This document shows positions 8,278 through 16,649 of a DNA stretch of 64,000 nt, one piece after another. The stretch comes from Streptomyces sp. PTY087I2. Its GTDB lineage: Bacteria > Actinomycetota > Actinomycetes > Streptomycetales > Streptomycetaceae. Position numbers and translations under genes: made by a program. Every line of letters begins with the position of its first letter. Positions within the stretch are counted from its first letter, which is position 1. The notes beneath the pieces were generated by a model. It was not told the origin of the DNA and made no database searches. It saw only the letters and a list, made by a program, of their open reading frames with translations. Location of the stretch: assembly GCF_001687325.1 (NCBI RefSeq), contig NZ_LZRD01000004.1, forward strand, positions 185,186-249,185, read 5' to 3'.

Positions 8278-9861
8278 ATGACCGTTGTGGACGAAACCCA
8301 GGGTGAGCCGACCGACGCCCGAGGCCGGGTGGCCGAACTGCTGGCCCTGCGCGAGCAGGCGCGGCGCGGACCGAGCGAGCGGGCGACCGAGGCGCAGCAC
8401 GCCAAGGGCAAGCTGACCGCCCGCGAGCGCATCGAGCTGCTCCTCGACCCGGGTTCGTTCAAGGAGGTCGAGCAGCTGCGTCGGCACCGGGCGACCGGTT
8501 TCGGCCTGGAGGCGAAGAAGCCGTACACCGACGGTGTGATCACCGGGTGGGGGACGGTCGAGGGCCGGACGGTCTTCGTCTACGCGCATGATTTCCGGAT
8601 CTTCGGCGGGGCGCTGGGTGAGGCCCACGCCACGAAGATCCACAAGATCATGGACATGGCCATCTCGGCCGGTGCCCCGCTGGTGTCCCTCAACGACGGC
8701 GCCGGCGCCCGTATCCAGGAAGGCGTCTCCGCCCTCGCCGGCTATGGCGGGATCTTCCAGCGCAACACCCGCGCCTCCGGAGTCATCCCGCAGATCAGCG
8801 TGATGCTCGGCCCGTGCGCGGGCGGCGCCGCCTACAGTCCGGCGCTGACGGACTTCGTGTTCATGGTCCGTGAGACCTCGCAGATGTTCATCACCGGCCC
8901 GGACGTCGTGAAGGCGGTCACCGGCGAGGAGATCACCCAGAACGGGCTCGGCGGCGCGGACGTGCACGCCGAGACGTCCGGGGTGGCGCATTTCGCGTAC
9001 GACGACGAGGAGACCTGCATCGCCGAGGTCCGCTACCTCATCGGGATGCTCCCCTCCAACAACCGCGAGAACCCCCCGACCGCGCCGAGCGACGACCCGG
9101 CCGACCGGCGGGGCGACGTGCTGCTGGATCTGGTTCCGGCGGACGGGAACCGCCCCTACGACATGCACCGGGTGATCGAGGAGCTCGTCGACGACGGCGA
9201 CTACCTGGAGATCCACGAGCGCTGGGCCCGCAACATCATCTGCGCGCTGGCCCGGATGGACGGCCAGGTCGTGGGGATCGTCGCGAACCAGCCGCAGTCG
9301 CTGGCCGGGGTGCTGGACATCGAGGCCTCGGAGAAGGCCGCCCGCTTCGTCCAGATGTGCGACGCGTTCAACATCCCGATCATCACCCTTCTGGACGTCC
9401 CCGGCTTCCTGCCCGGCGTCGACCAGGAGCACGGTGGGATCATCCGCCACGGCGCGAAACTCCTGTACGCCTACTGCAACGCCACCGTGCCGCGGATCTC
9501 GCTGATCCTGCGCAAGGCCTACGGAGGCGCGTACATCGTCATGGACTCCCAGTCCATCGGGGCCGACCTCACCTACGCCTGGCCCACCAACGAGATCGCG
9601 GTCATGGGCGCCGAAGGCGCGGCCAACGTCATCTTCCGCCGCCAGATCGCGGACGCCGAGGACCCCGAGGCCATGCGCGCCCGCATGGTCAAGGAGTACA
9701 AGGCGGAGCTGATGCACCCCTACTACGCGGCCGAGCGCGGCCTCGTCGACGACGTGATCGACCCCGCCGAGACCCGCGAGGTGCTCATCGCCTCGCTCGC
9801 CATGCTCCGCAGCAAGCACGCCGACCTGCCGTCCCGCAAGCACGGCAACCCCCCGCAGTAG
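8278..9861 (+). CDS. accB: Acyl-CoA (propionyl/acetyl-CoA) carboxylase beta subunit, carboxyltransferase
   Basis: A 527-residue carboxyltransferase that moves CO2 from carboxybiotin to acetyl- or propionyl-CoA, giving malonyl- or methylmalonyl-CoA for fatty acid and polyketide synthesis. The N-terminal half has the acyl-CoA-binding crotonase-type fold (NDGAGARIQEGVSALAGYGGIF, then GPCAGGAAYSPA). The C-terminal half has the carboxybiotin site (NQPQSLAGVLDIEASEKAARF, then VPGFLPGVDQEHGGIIRHGAKL). Length and motifs match the actinobacterial AccB/PccB group. It needs a biotinylated alpha subunit, not in the window, and the epsilon subunit encoded next. From memory the orthologue is SCO5535. The ATG 8278 start fits the family N-terminus. 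Confidence 0.93.
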   Translation: MTVVDETQGEPTDARGRVAELLALREQARRGPSERATEAQHAKGKLTARERIELLLDPGSFKEVEQLRRHRATGFGLEAKKPYTDGVITGWGTVEGRTVFVYAHDFRIFGGALGEAHATKIHKIMDMAISAGAPLVSLNDGAGARIQEGVSALAGYGGIFQRNTRASGVIPQISVMLGPCAGGAAYSPALTDFVFMVRETSQMFITGPDVVKAVTGEEITQNGLGGADVHAETSGVAHFAYDDEETCIAEVRYLIGMLPSNNRENPPTAPSDDPADRRGDVLLDLVPADGNRPYDMHRVIEELVDDGDYLEIHERWARNIICALARMDGQVVGIVANQPQSLAGVLDIEASEKAARFVQMCDAFNIPIITLLDVPGFLPGVDQEHGGIIRHGAKLLYAYCNATVPRISLILRKAYGGAYIVMDSQSIGADLTYAWPTNEIAVMGAEGAANVIFRRQIADAEDPEAMRARMVKEYKAELMHPYYAAERGLVDDVIDPAETREVLIASLAMLRSKHADLPSRKHGNPPQ

Positions 9862-9929
9862 TCGCCACGGCGACGGCGCGATCCGCCGCACGGTCCACGA
9901 CAGCTGCCGAGAAGACGGAGACACCCACC

Positions 9930-10133
9930 ATGAGCCTCACCCCCGCCGAGTCCGTTCTGCGCGTCGAGAAGGGGCACGCGGCCCCCGAGGAGCTGGCGGC
10001 CATCACCGCCGTCCTGATGGCCCGCGCCGCCGCCCAGCCCTCCGCCCCCACCCACCGCGGCCGTGACACCGCCGGCTGGCGCCGCCTGGAGCGCACGCCG
10101 GGCTTCCGCGCCCCGCACAGCTGGCAGGGCTGA
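9930..10133 (+). CDS. accE: Acyl-CoA carboxylase epsilon subunit
   Basis: A 67-residue protein following accB by 68 bases in the same direction. ESVLRVEKGHAAPEELAAITAVLMARAAA is the AccE core; the C-terminal WRRLERTPGFRAPHSWQG is typical of the family. AccE-type subunits bind the alpha subunit and raise holoenzyme activity in Streptomyces acyl-CoA carboxylases. The position next to accB confirms the assignment. From memory the orthologue is SCO5536. Confidence 0.9.
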   Translation: MSLTPAESVLRVEKGHAAPEELAAITAVLMARAAAQPSAPTHRGRDTAGWRRLERTPGFRAPHSWQG

Positions 10134-10156
10134 CCACCCCCGCCGGACGTTACGAG

Positions 10157-10191
10157 AAGGGCCCCGCACTCCCGAGGAGTGCGGGGCCCTT
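10157..10191. terminator. 15-bp perfect bidirectional terminator
   Basis: AAGGGCCCCGCACTC (10157-10171) and its exact complement (10177-10191) enclose a 5-base loop, followed by T. It separates convergent accE and cvnD2. With A/T at both outer ends it can act on either strand. Confidence 0.8.
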
Positions 10192-10215
10192 TCGCGTACG
10201 GGACCGGCGGGTGTC

Positions 10216-10797
10216 CTAGCGCAGGCGTGCCATCAGGGCGTGCTCGACGAGCGTGATGAGCGCGCTCTTGGCGTCCGCGCGGTGGCGGGCGTCCGTCGTC
10301 AGGATCGGGGTGTCCGGACCGATCTGGAGCGCTTCGCGGACCTCGTCGGGGGTGTAGGGCTGGTGTCCGTCGAAGCCGTTGAGGGCGATGACGAAGGGGA
10401 GGCCGCTGTTCTCGAAGTAGTCGACGGCGGGGAAGCAGTCGGCGAGACGGCGGGTGTCGACGAGGACGACGGCGCCGATGGCGCCGCGGACCAGGTCGTC
10501 CCACATGAACCAGAAACGGTCCTGGCCCGGCGTACCGAAGAGGTACAGGATCAGGTCCTGGTCCAGGGTGATACGTCCGAAGTCCATGGCCACCGTCGTG
10601 GTGGTCTTGTCCCCGGTGTGGGTCAGGTCGTCGATGCCCGCCGAGGCGGACGTCATCACGGCTTCGGTGCGCAGCGGGTTGATCTCCGAGACGGCACCGA
10701 CAAACGTGGTCTTACCCACGCCGAAGCCCCCTGCCACCACGATCTTCGCCGAGGTAGTGGAGCGGGCCGCTCCGCCGCTAGAGCTTGCGAAGTCCAC
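10216..10797 (-). CDS. cvnD2: Conservon small GTPase CvnD (left conservon)
   Basis: A 193-residue Ras/Mgl-like GTPase, fourth gene of a conservon. Motifs are the P-loop GGFGVGKT (23-30), G3 GTPGQDR (88-94) and G4-like NGFD (140-143). Conservon GTPases are thought to work at the membrane with the sensor CvnA and adaptors CvnB/CvnC, in a manner likened to eukaryotic GPCR systems. The start overlaps cvnC2 by 20 bases, so translation is coupled. It differs from the second copy (15545-16126) at only about seven residues. A 206-bp internal segment is identical at DNA level. The number 2 is given by synteny with SCO5537-5540, recalled from memory. Confidence 0.9.
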   Translation of the reverse strand: MDFASSSGGAARSTTSAKIVVAGGFGVGKTTFVGAVSEINPLRTEAVMTSASAGIDDLTHTGDKTTTTVAMDFGRITLDQDLILYLFGTPGQDRFWFMWDDLVRGAIGAVVLVDTRRLADCFPAVDYFENSGLPFVIALNGFDGHQPYTPDEVREALQIGPDTPILTTDARHRADAKSALITLVEHALMARLR

Positions 10798-11422
10798 TGA
10801 GCACCCTTTCGAGCAGTGTCACATCTGGCTGGCCGCCGGCGGCCTCGTCGCCGCCGGGCTGATGGATAGCGACGAGTCCGGCCTCGGCCAGGTCGGCGAC
10901 GAGGATCCGGGCAACGCCGAGGGGGATCGAGAGAAGGGCCGAGATCTCGGCGACCGACTTGATCTCGATGCAGAGCCGGCAGATCCGCTGATGCTCGGGC
11001 AACTGCCCTTGCAGCCGGGCCGGATCGGCCGTCGTGCTGACCAGCGCCTCGATGGCGAGCTGGTAACGCGGTCGGGTCCGGCCGCCGGTCATGGCGTACG
11101 GACGGACCAGCGGGTTGTGCGCGGCGGGCTTGGCGGGCTCGGGAGCCCGCCGCTGCTGCACCGGCTGGATGCGCGGCTGCTGGGACGTGTCGTACCGCTG
11201 CTGCGGTTGCTGCGGCCAGCCCGAACCCGGCTGCTGCTGGGGCCACTCGGACCCCGGGCCGCCGGGCACACCCTGCTGCTGGTGCTCCTGGTGCTGATAT
11301 GGCTGATACTGCCCGGGGCCCTGACCACCGGATGCGGCAGGGAAGCCGAAACGGTTGTCACCGTGCTCACCCGGAACCCTCTGGTCACCGTTGTATGGGT
11401 GCCCGCCTGTGGGTGCTGCCAC
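10778..11422 (-). CDS. cvnC2: Conservon DUF742 protein CvnC (left conservon)
   Basis: A 214-residue protein. The C-terminal DUF742 domain begins at LVRPYAMTGGRTRPRYQLAIEALV and has a winged-helix-like part (LPEHQRICRLCIEIKSVAEISALLSIPLGVARILVADLAEAGLV). Before it lies about 100 residues rich in Gln, Pro and Gly, probably disordered. GTG 11422 is preferred over the upstream GTG 11470 because GGAGGAGG stands 4-11 bases upstream of it. It ends inside the start of cvnD2 (20-base overlap). It presumably bridges the sensor or roadblock proteins to the GTPase; no enzymatic motif is seen. Confidence 0.85.
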   Translation of the reverse strand: MAAPTGGHPYNGDQRVPGEHGDNRFGFPAASGGQGPGQYQPYQHQEHQQQGVPGGPGSEWPQQQPGSGWPQQPQQRYDTSQQPRIQPVQQRRAPEPAKPAAHNPLVRPYAMTGGRTRPRYQLAIEALVSTTADPARLQGQLPEHQRICRLCIEIKSVAEISALLSIPLGVARILVADLAEAGLVAIHQPGGDEAAGGQPDVTLLERVLSGLRKL

Positions 11423-11512
11423 GTTTCCTCCTCCGACTGCCGGTCGCCGATCCCAGTGGGGCCGCGCCACCGCACTTTATGGCGCGGTGGCGAGAAACGC
11501 ACTGTCTGTCTA

Positions 11513-11935
11513 CTAGTTAAGAAGACTTCCCTGAAGTTCGGCGCGGAGGTCCGGAGTCAGGACACTGCCCGCGCGGTCCACCAGAAGGGCCATTTCGTAC
11601 CCAACCAGACCGATATCGGCGTCCGGGTGGGCCAGAACGGCGAGTGAGGATCCGTCGGAGATGGACATGATGAAGAGGAATCCCCGCTCCATCTCCACAA
11701 CGGTCTGATTCACGGCGCCGCCCTCGAAGATCCGCGAGGCGCCCGCGGTCAGCGACGTCAGACCGGAGGCGACGGCCGCCAGCTGGTCGGCGCGGTCGCG
11801 CGGGAAACCTTCGGACATCGCCAGCAGGAGTCCGTCGGCGGAGACCACCACCGTGTGCGACACCCCGGGGGTGTTGTCCACGAAATTGGTGATCAACCAG
11901 TTGAGATTCTGCGCCGCCTGGCTCATCGGGCTCAC
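11513..11935 (-). CDS. cvnB2: Conservon roadblock/LC7 protein CvnB (left conservon)
   Basis: A 140-residue roadblock/LC7 domain protein (LNWLITNFVDNTPGVSHTVVVSADGLLLAMSEGF at the N-terminus). Roadblock proteins regulate small GTPases, often as GAP-type or scaffold partners. GTG 11935 starts one base after the cvnA2 stop codon and is served by AGGAG inside the end of cvnA2, so translation is coupled. It is nearly identical to the second copy (about four differences), which suggests a common GTPase interface. Confidence 0.9.
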   Translation of the reverse strand: MSPMSQAAQNLNWLITNFVDNTPGVSHTVVVSADGLLLAMSEGFPRDRADQLAAVASGLTSLTAGASRIFEGGAVNQTVVEMERGFLFIMSISDGSSLAVLAHPDADIGLVGYEMALLVDRAGSVLTPDLRAELQGSLLN

Positions 11936-11936
11936 A

Positions 11937-14900
11937 CTAACGCTCCTGGTTGTAGGTGGTACTGGTGTCCGACCCCGCGCTGCGTCCCCGCTGGATCCCC
12001 CGCCGCAGGTTGCTCAACCTGCCGCGGACGTCCTCGGGTGCGCGGGAGACCTGTGGGCCGCCCTGCTGGGTCTGCTCCGCCGTGCCCTCGACCAGGTTGG
12101 CCTTGGGCACGCGCCGGGGGAGACCGGAGGGGGTTATTCCGCCCGCCTTCGGCTCACGGAGCTTCTCGGCCCGCTCCCAGCGCTCGTCGTTCGCCGAGCG
12201 CCAGTCGTCGGAGCCGTCCCCGTCCGTCTGCGGGGCCTGCCGCTGCTCCTGCTGCGGGCGGGGCCGCTGGGCCGGAGCGGGCTGGTCGTTGCCGCGGCCG
12301 CCGGGGCCGGGGTGCCAGTGCTGCTGACCGCCGCGGCGCGGCAGACCGGCTTCGGTCAGCTCGTGGCCGACGTTCGGGGTGGGTCCCGGACGGTCGAAGC
12401 CTACGCGCTCCGAGGGCTCTGCGGGCGTGCTCGGAACAGATTCCGGTTCGGCGGGAGCCATCGGCTCATAACCGTTCTGGAAACCGTTCTGAACAGGCCA
12501 ATCATCCTGGTGGGACTGGTCGGCCGAGGCCGCGTACGCGTCGGCGTACTGGCCCTGCCGGGCGTCCGGAGCGGCATATGCCGATTCCGCGTAGCCGTCG
12601 TAGCCGTCCTGCTGCTGCGCCTGCTGGTCCTGCTGCGGGTAGCCGTCCCCGGCGCCGTACTGCTGCTGCTCGTACGACTCCTGGTACTGCTGCTGCGGCT
12701 GCTGCTGCCCGTACTGGTCCTGGCCGTACTGCTCATCGGCGTAGCCCTGCTGCGGCTGCTGCTGGTCGCCGTACGGGTCGCCCGCGTACGGCTCCGGCGC
12801 GTAGCCCTGCTGTTCCTGGGCGTTGTCCGCGAAGGGGCCGCCGGCGCCCGTTTGGGCCTCCAGGGCCGCCCTGCGCTCCTCGCGCATCAGCGAGCGGTTG
12901 ACCGGGTCCAGCTGGCCCGGGTCCGCGGGGGTCTCGTAGCGCGAGTCGTCGAAGCCGAGCTCCGCCGCCGTACGCATCGGGGCCTGCTGCGGAGCCGGAT
13001 CGAAGGCCGACTGCTGCTCGGGGATGATCGAGGAGACGGTGAAGTCGTCCTCGGCGGCCTGCGGATCGCCACCGCCACCGTGGGTGATGGCGTCCGGCAG
13101 CATGACCAGCGAGGTGGTCCCGGCCTGCTCGCCCGAGGGGCGCAGCTGGACCCGGATCCCGTGCCGGTCGGCCAGCCGGCCGACCACGAACAGGCCCATG
13201 CGCTGGGACACCGCGGCGTCCACGGTCGGCGGGTTGGCCAGCTTGTGGTTGATGTCGGCGAAGTCCTCGGCGGTGAGGCCGATGCCCTTGTCGTGGATCT
13301 CGACCATGACGCGGCCGTCGGGCAGCCGGGTCGCGGTGACCCTGACCTTGGTCTGCGGCGAGGAGAACGTCGTGGCGTTCTCCAGCAGCTCGGCGAGCAG
13401 GTGCACGAGGTCGGTCACGGCCTGGCCGTGGATCTCGGCCTCGGGGACGCCGGAGAGCTCGATGCGCTCGTAGGACTCCACCTCGGAGGAGGCGGCCCGC
13501 AGGACGTCCACCAGCGGCACCGGCTGGTCCCAGCGGCGGCCGGGCTCCTCGCCCGCGAGGACGAGGAGGTTCTCGCCGTTGCGGCGCATACGGGTCGCCA
13601 GGTGGTCCAGCTTGAAGAGGCTCTCCAGCTGGTCCGGGTCGGCCTCGTTGTTCTCCAGGTCGGTGATCAGGGTCAGCTGGCCCTCGATGAGCGACTGGTT
13701 GCGGCGCGAGAGGTTCGTGAAGATCGCGTTGACGTTGCCCCGCAGCATGGCCTGCTCGGCGGCGAGCCGGACGGCCTCGCGGTGCACCTGGTCGAAGGCG
13801 CGGGCGACCTCGCCGATCTCGTCCTGCGTGGTGATCGGGATCGGCTGCACCCGGGTGTCGACCCGGCCCGGGTCGGTACGCGAGAGCTGGTCGACGAGGG
13901 AGGGCAGCCGCTGCTCGGCGATGCCGAAGGCGGCGGTACGCAGCTGGCGCATCGAGCGGCTCATCTGGCGGGCCATGAGCCCGGCCAGGATGAACGCGGC
14001 CAGCAGCGCGATGACGACGATGAGGCCGTTGACGATGGCGTCGGTCTTGGCGTCGGACGAGATCTTCGCGGCCTCGTCCACCGCCTTGGCGACCAGCTCG
14101 TCCTCGACGGTGGCGTACCCCTCGAACTTCGCGGTCGCCGCGGCCATCCAGGTCTCGGGCGTGATGCCCTTCTTCGCCAGCTCCGCGGGGTCCTGGCCCT
14201 TGCCGATCTCCTGGGCCATGCCGTCGAAGACCGAGCCGTCGATGCTCGGCGGCGCCACGAAGGGCTTGCCCGCGGCCTCGGCCTGCTCCTTGGCGGCCTT
14301 CAGCTGCTTGGCGCCCTCGGCGGCCTTGCCGGCCATGACCTGCTTGAGGCGGTCGACGTCGGCCTCGGTACCACCGGAGTTGAACTCGCCGAGCGCGATC
14401 TGCTCCAGGTAGTTGTACGAGCCGAAGGCCTTGACCTGGTCGTTGTAGACACCGGGCTTCTTGCTCGGGCGCACCAGAAGGTGCATGCCGATCGAGCGCT
14501 GAAGCGATTCTGCAGCCTTGGACAGCTCGATCGCGTAGACCGTACGGCCGTAGCTGGTGATGTTGCCGGTGCCGAGGCCGAGCTCGTTGGAGAACTCCAT
14601 CAGCGAGTGCTGGACCTGGACGTAGCCCTCTTCGGTCTTCACCGGGTCCAGGGCCTGTGAGTAGGCGGCCTTGCGCAGCTCGGGAAGCTTGGGCTCCTCG
14701 CCCTTGAAGAGCTTCAGGCGGCGCTCCAGGCCGGGCTTGGACGGCATGTCCTTCACCGCGGCGTCGAACTTCCGCGCGGCCTCGTCCGTGGTGGCCCGGG
14801 TCCGCTCGACCACATCGGCGTCACGGTCGCCCGAGAGCAGCGGCTGGGCGGTGAGGTCCCGCTCGTTCAGCAGCGCCTGCCCGTAGTCGGACGCGGCGCG

Positions 14901-15182
14901 CACGACGTTCGCGATCTTCTCGGCCTCCTGGGCCTCGCCCCAGGTGTCGATGGAGCCCTTCACCTGGAAGCCGCCCATGACCAGGCCGACCAGCACCGGG
15001 ATCAGGAGGATCGCGTTCAGCCGGGTGGCCACCCGCCAGTTGCGCGGGGACAGCCGGCTGGTGCTGCCATCGGCCGCGGACTCCGTCTCGGGCACATCCG
15101 CAGGGGACGCCGCAGCGCGCGGCGGCGGGGTGAAGTTGCCCCGCTCGGGCTGCGCCGCGGAGCCCTCGTTGCTTCGCCTCAC
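11937..15182 (-). CDS. cvnA2: Conservon sensor histidine kinase CvnA (left conservon)
   Basis: A 1081-residue membrane sensor. A short cytoplasmic tail is followed by TM1 (about 55-75), a large extracytoplasmic nitrate/nitrite-sensing-type helical domain (about 80-380), TM2 (about 382-404), HAMP, an H-box-like LDHLATR (His527), N-box ENATTF (601-606) and G boxes DKGIGL (631-636) and GLFVVG (663-668). The last 370 residues are Gln/Tyr/Pro/Gly-rich and probably disordered, ending in conserved RGRLSNLRRGIQRGR. Autophosphorylation is predicted but no response regulator is encoded nearby; the presumed outputs are CvnB/C/D. GTG 15182 has GAGAGG about 12 bases upstream. Confidence 0.9.
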   Translation of the reverse strand: MRRSNEGSAAQPERGNFTPPPRAAASPADVPETESAADGSTSRLSPRNWRVATRLNAILLIPVLVGLVMGGFQVKGSIDTWGEAQEAEKIANVVRAASDYGQALLNERDLTAQPLLSGDRDADVVERTRATTDEAARKFDAAVKDMPSKPGLERRLKLFKGEEPKLPELRKAAYSQALDPVKTEEGYVQVQHSLMEFSNELGLGTGNITSYGRTVYAIELSKAAESLQRSIGMHLLVRPSKKPGVYNDQVKAFGSYNYLEQIALGEFNSGGTEADVDRLKQVMAGKAAEGAKQLKAAKEQAEAAGKPFVAPPSIDGSVFDGMAQEIGKGQDPAELAKKGITPETWMAAATAKFEGYATVEDELVAKAVDEAAKISSDAKTDAIVNGLIVVIALLAAFILAGLMARQMSRSMRQLRTAAFGIAEQRLPSLVDQLSRTDPGRVDTRVQPIPITTQDEIGEVARAFDQVHREAVRLAAEQAMLRGNVNAIFTNLSRRNQSLIEGQLTLITDLENNEADPDQLESLFKLDHLATRMRRNGENLLVLAGEEPGRRWDQPVPLVDVLRAASSEVESYERIELSGVPEAEIHGQAVTDLVHLLAELLENATTFSSPQTKVRVTATRLPDGRVMVEIHDKGIGLTAEDFADINHKLANPPTVDAAVSQRMGLFVVGRLADRHGIRVQLRPSGEQAGTTSLVMLPDAITHGGGGDPQAAEDDFTVSSIIPEQQSAFDPAPQQAPMRTAAELGFDDSRYETPADPGQLDPVNRSLMREERRAALEAQTGAGGPFADNAQEQQGYAPEPYAGDPYGDQQQPQQGYADEQYGQDQYGQQQPQQQYQESYEQQQYGAGDGYPQQDQQAQQQDGYDGYAESAYAAPDARQGQYADAYAASADQSHQDDWPVQNGFQNGYEPMAPAEPESVPSTPAEPSERVGFDRPGPTPNVGHELTEAGLPRRGGQQHWHPGPGGRGNDQPAPAQRPRPQQEQRQAPQTDGDGSDDWRSANDERWERAEKLREPKAGGITPSGLPRRVPKANLVEGTAEQTQQGGPQVSRAPEDVRGRLSNLRRGIQRGRSAGSDTSTTYNQER

Positions 15183-15295
15183 TCGACCAACAACCTCTCG
15201 GCGTCGGCACCTACGTTGTGCCGGATTATTTCGTTCAGGGCCGTACTACTGGGGAGTTCGTCGAATTGCAGCACGGGGACCGGCCCCGTTCCAAA

Positions 15296-15320
15296 CACTC
15301 GGAATCGACGATTCCGAGTG
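15296..15320. repeat. 25-bp perfect inverted repeat upstream of cvnA2
   Basis: CACTCGGAATCG and its exact complement CGATTCCGAGTG flank a single central A. The one-base centre fits a dimeric-protein operator better than an RNA hairpin. It lies 114-138 bases upstream of the cvnA2 start codon. Confidence 0.65.
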
Positions 15321-15353
15321 GCCCAGGCCTCAGATAAATCGGGCATAAAGAGC

Positions 15354-15377
15354 GAGCCCCGTCAAAAGGCGGGGCTC
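15354..15377 (-). terminator. Second hairpin downstream of cvnD1
   Basis: GAGCCCC (15354-15360) pairs with GGGGCTC (15371-15377) around a loop rich in A. It lies about 170 bases after the cvnD1 stop in the direction of its transcription, and probably insulates cvn2 from cvn1. Confidence 0.45.
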
Positions 15378-15453
15378 ATGTGAGCGCAGTGGCACCGAGT
15401 GGATGCATCGGGTGGCGGTGCGGAGTCAATTCTCTGTCGAAATGTTATGAACA

Positions 15454-15491
15454 CGGGGGCGGATCGTGTCAAACGACACAGGCCGCCCCCG
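15454..15491 (-). terminator. Bipartite hairpin terminator of conservon 1
   Basis: An outer stem CGGGGGCGG/CCGCCCCCG encloses an inner stem GTGTC/GACAC with loop AAAC. It begins 54 bases after the cvnD1 stop codon. Confidence 0.6.
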
Positions 15492-15544
15492 CGTGACTAC
15501 TGCAACTTCCGTATACCGATATCGACTTGTCCCTGGTGGGAGAA

Positions 15545-16126
15545 CTACTTCAGGCGTGCCATCAGAGCGTGCTCGACCAGCGTGATCAGGCCGCTCTTGG
15601 CGTCCGCCCGGTGCCGGGCGTCCGTCGTGATGATGGGCGCGTCGGGCCCGATCTGGAGCGCTTCGCGGACCTCGTCGGGGGTGTAGGGCTGGTGTCCGTC
15701 GAAGCCGTTGAGGGCGATGACGAAGGGGAGGCCGCTGTTCTCGAAGTAGTCGACGGCGGGGAAGCAGTCGGCGAGACGGCGGGTGTCGACGAGGACGACG
15801 GCGCCGATGGCGCCGCGGACCAGGTCGTCCCACATGAACCAGAAACGGTCCTGCCCGGGCGTACCGAAGAGGTACAGGATCAGGTCCTGGTCGAGTGTGA
15901 TGCGGCCGAAGTCCATGGCGACGGTGGTCGTCGTCTTGTCCCCGGTGTGGGTCAGGTCGTCGATGCCCGCCGAGGCGGACGTCATCACGGCTTCGGTGCG
16001 CAGCGGGTTGATCTCCGACACGGCCCCGACGAACGTGGTCTTGCCCACGCCGAAGCCGCCCGCCACCACGATCTTCGCCGAGGTGGTGGCGCGGCCCGTA
16101 CCGCCGCTAGAGCTTGCGAAGTCCAC
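15545..16126 (-). CDS. cvnD1: Conservon small GTPase CvnD (right conservon)
   Basis: A 193-residue Ras-like GTPase almost identical to the copy at 10216-10797, with P-loop GGFGVGKT (23-30), GTPGQDR and NGFD. Differences from the left copy are confined to the N-terminal linker (residues 10-13), four positions near the C-terminus and the last residue. It overlaps the cvnC1 3' end by 20 bases. The effector is unknown. Near-identity with its neighbour raises the question of whether the two GTPases can replace one another. Confidence 0.9.
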   Translation of the reverse strand: MDFASSSGGTGRATTSAKIVVAGGFGVGKTTFVGAVSEINPLRTEAVMTSASAGIDDLTHTGDKTTTTVAMDFGRITLDQDLILYLFGTPGQDRFWFMWDDLVRGAIGAVVLVDTRRLADCFPAVDYFENSGLPFVIALNGFDGHQPYTPDEVREALQIGPDAPIITTDARHRADAKSGLITLVEHALMARLK

Positions 16127-16514
16127 TGAGCACCCTTTCGAGCAGTGTCACATCCGGCGCGCCGCCGGCCTCTCCGTTGCCCGGCTGGTGGATGGCCACC
16201 ATGCCGGCTTCCGCCAGGTCCGCCACCAGGATCCGGGCGACGCCGAGCGGCATCGACAGCAGTGCCGACACCTCCGCCACCGACTTGACCTCACGGCAGA
16301 GGTGGCAGATCCGCTGGTGCTCGGGGAGCAGGGTCCCCAGATGAGCGGGGTCTGCCGTCGTGCTGACCAGCGCCTCTATCGCGAGCTGGTAGCGCGGCCG
16401 GGTCCGGCCGCCGGTCATGGCATAGGGACGAACCAGCGGCTGGTCGCCTTCCCCGTCGTACGACGCGTGGTGCAGTGCGCCGTACGGATCGGGTGAGGCG
16501 GGTGGCGGGGTCAT
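16107..16514 (-). CDS. cvnC1: Conservon DUF742 protein CvnC (right conservon)
   Basis: A 135-residue DUF742 protein. ATG 16514 is chosen because GGAGGA stands five bases upstream; the open frame reaches a further 15 codons upstream without a ribosome site. The domain from LVRPYAMTGGRTRPRYQLAIEALV onward is nearly the same as in the left copy. The N-terminal extension is only about 25 residues here, against about 105 in the left copy, so the two adaptors differ mainly in their disordered tails. Confidence 0.88.
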   Translation of the reverse strand: MTPPPASPDPYGALHHASYDGEGDQPLVRPYAMTGGRTRPRYQLAIEALVSTTADPAHLGTLLPEHQRICHLCREVKSVAEVSALLSMPLGVARILVADLAEAGMVAIHQPGNGEAGGAPDVTLLERVLSGLRKL

Positions 16515-16649
16515 GAATCCTCCGGGCGTGACAGCAGGTTCTCGGCTTGCCGTCTGCAAGGGGCCGGTGAGGGGACTAAAGCGGCCTGTCGGGTGAGGGT
16601 TGTGGGCATTACCTGGGGGGATCGTGTCGTGAATCCGCTGGATGGCCGT

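Larger units (their letters stand above)
15183..15544. other. Intergenic region between the two conservons
   Basis: These 362 bp carry, from right to left, a bipartite hairpin and a second hairpin downstream of cvnD1, a 25-bp perfect inverted repeat and the presumed cvnA2 promoter. No small gene is convincing here. Confidence 0.6.
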
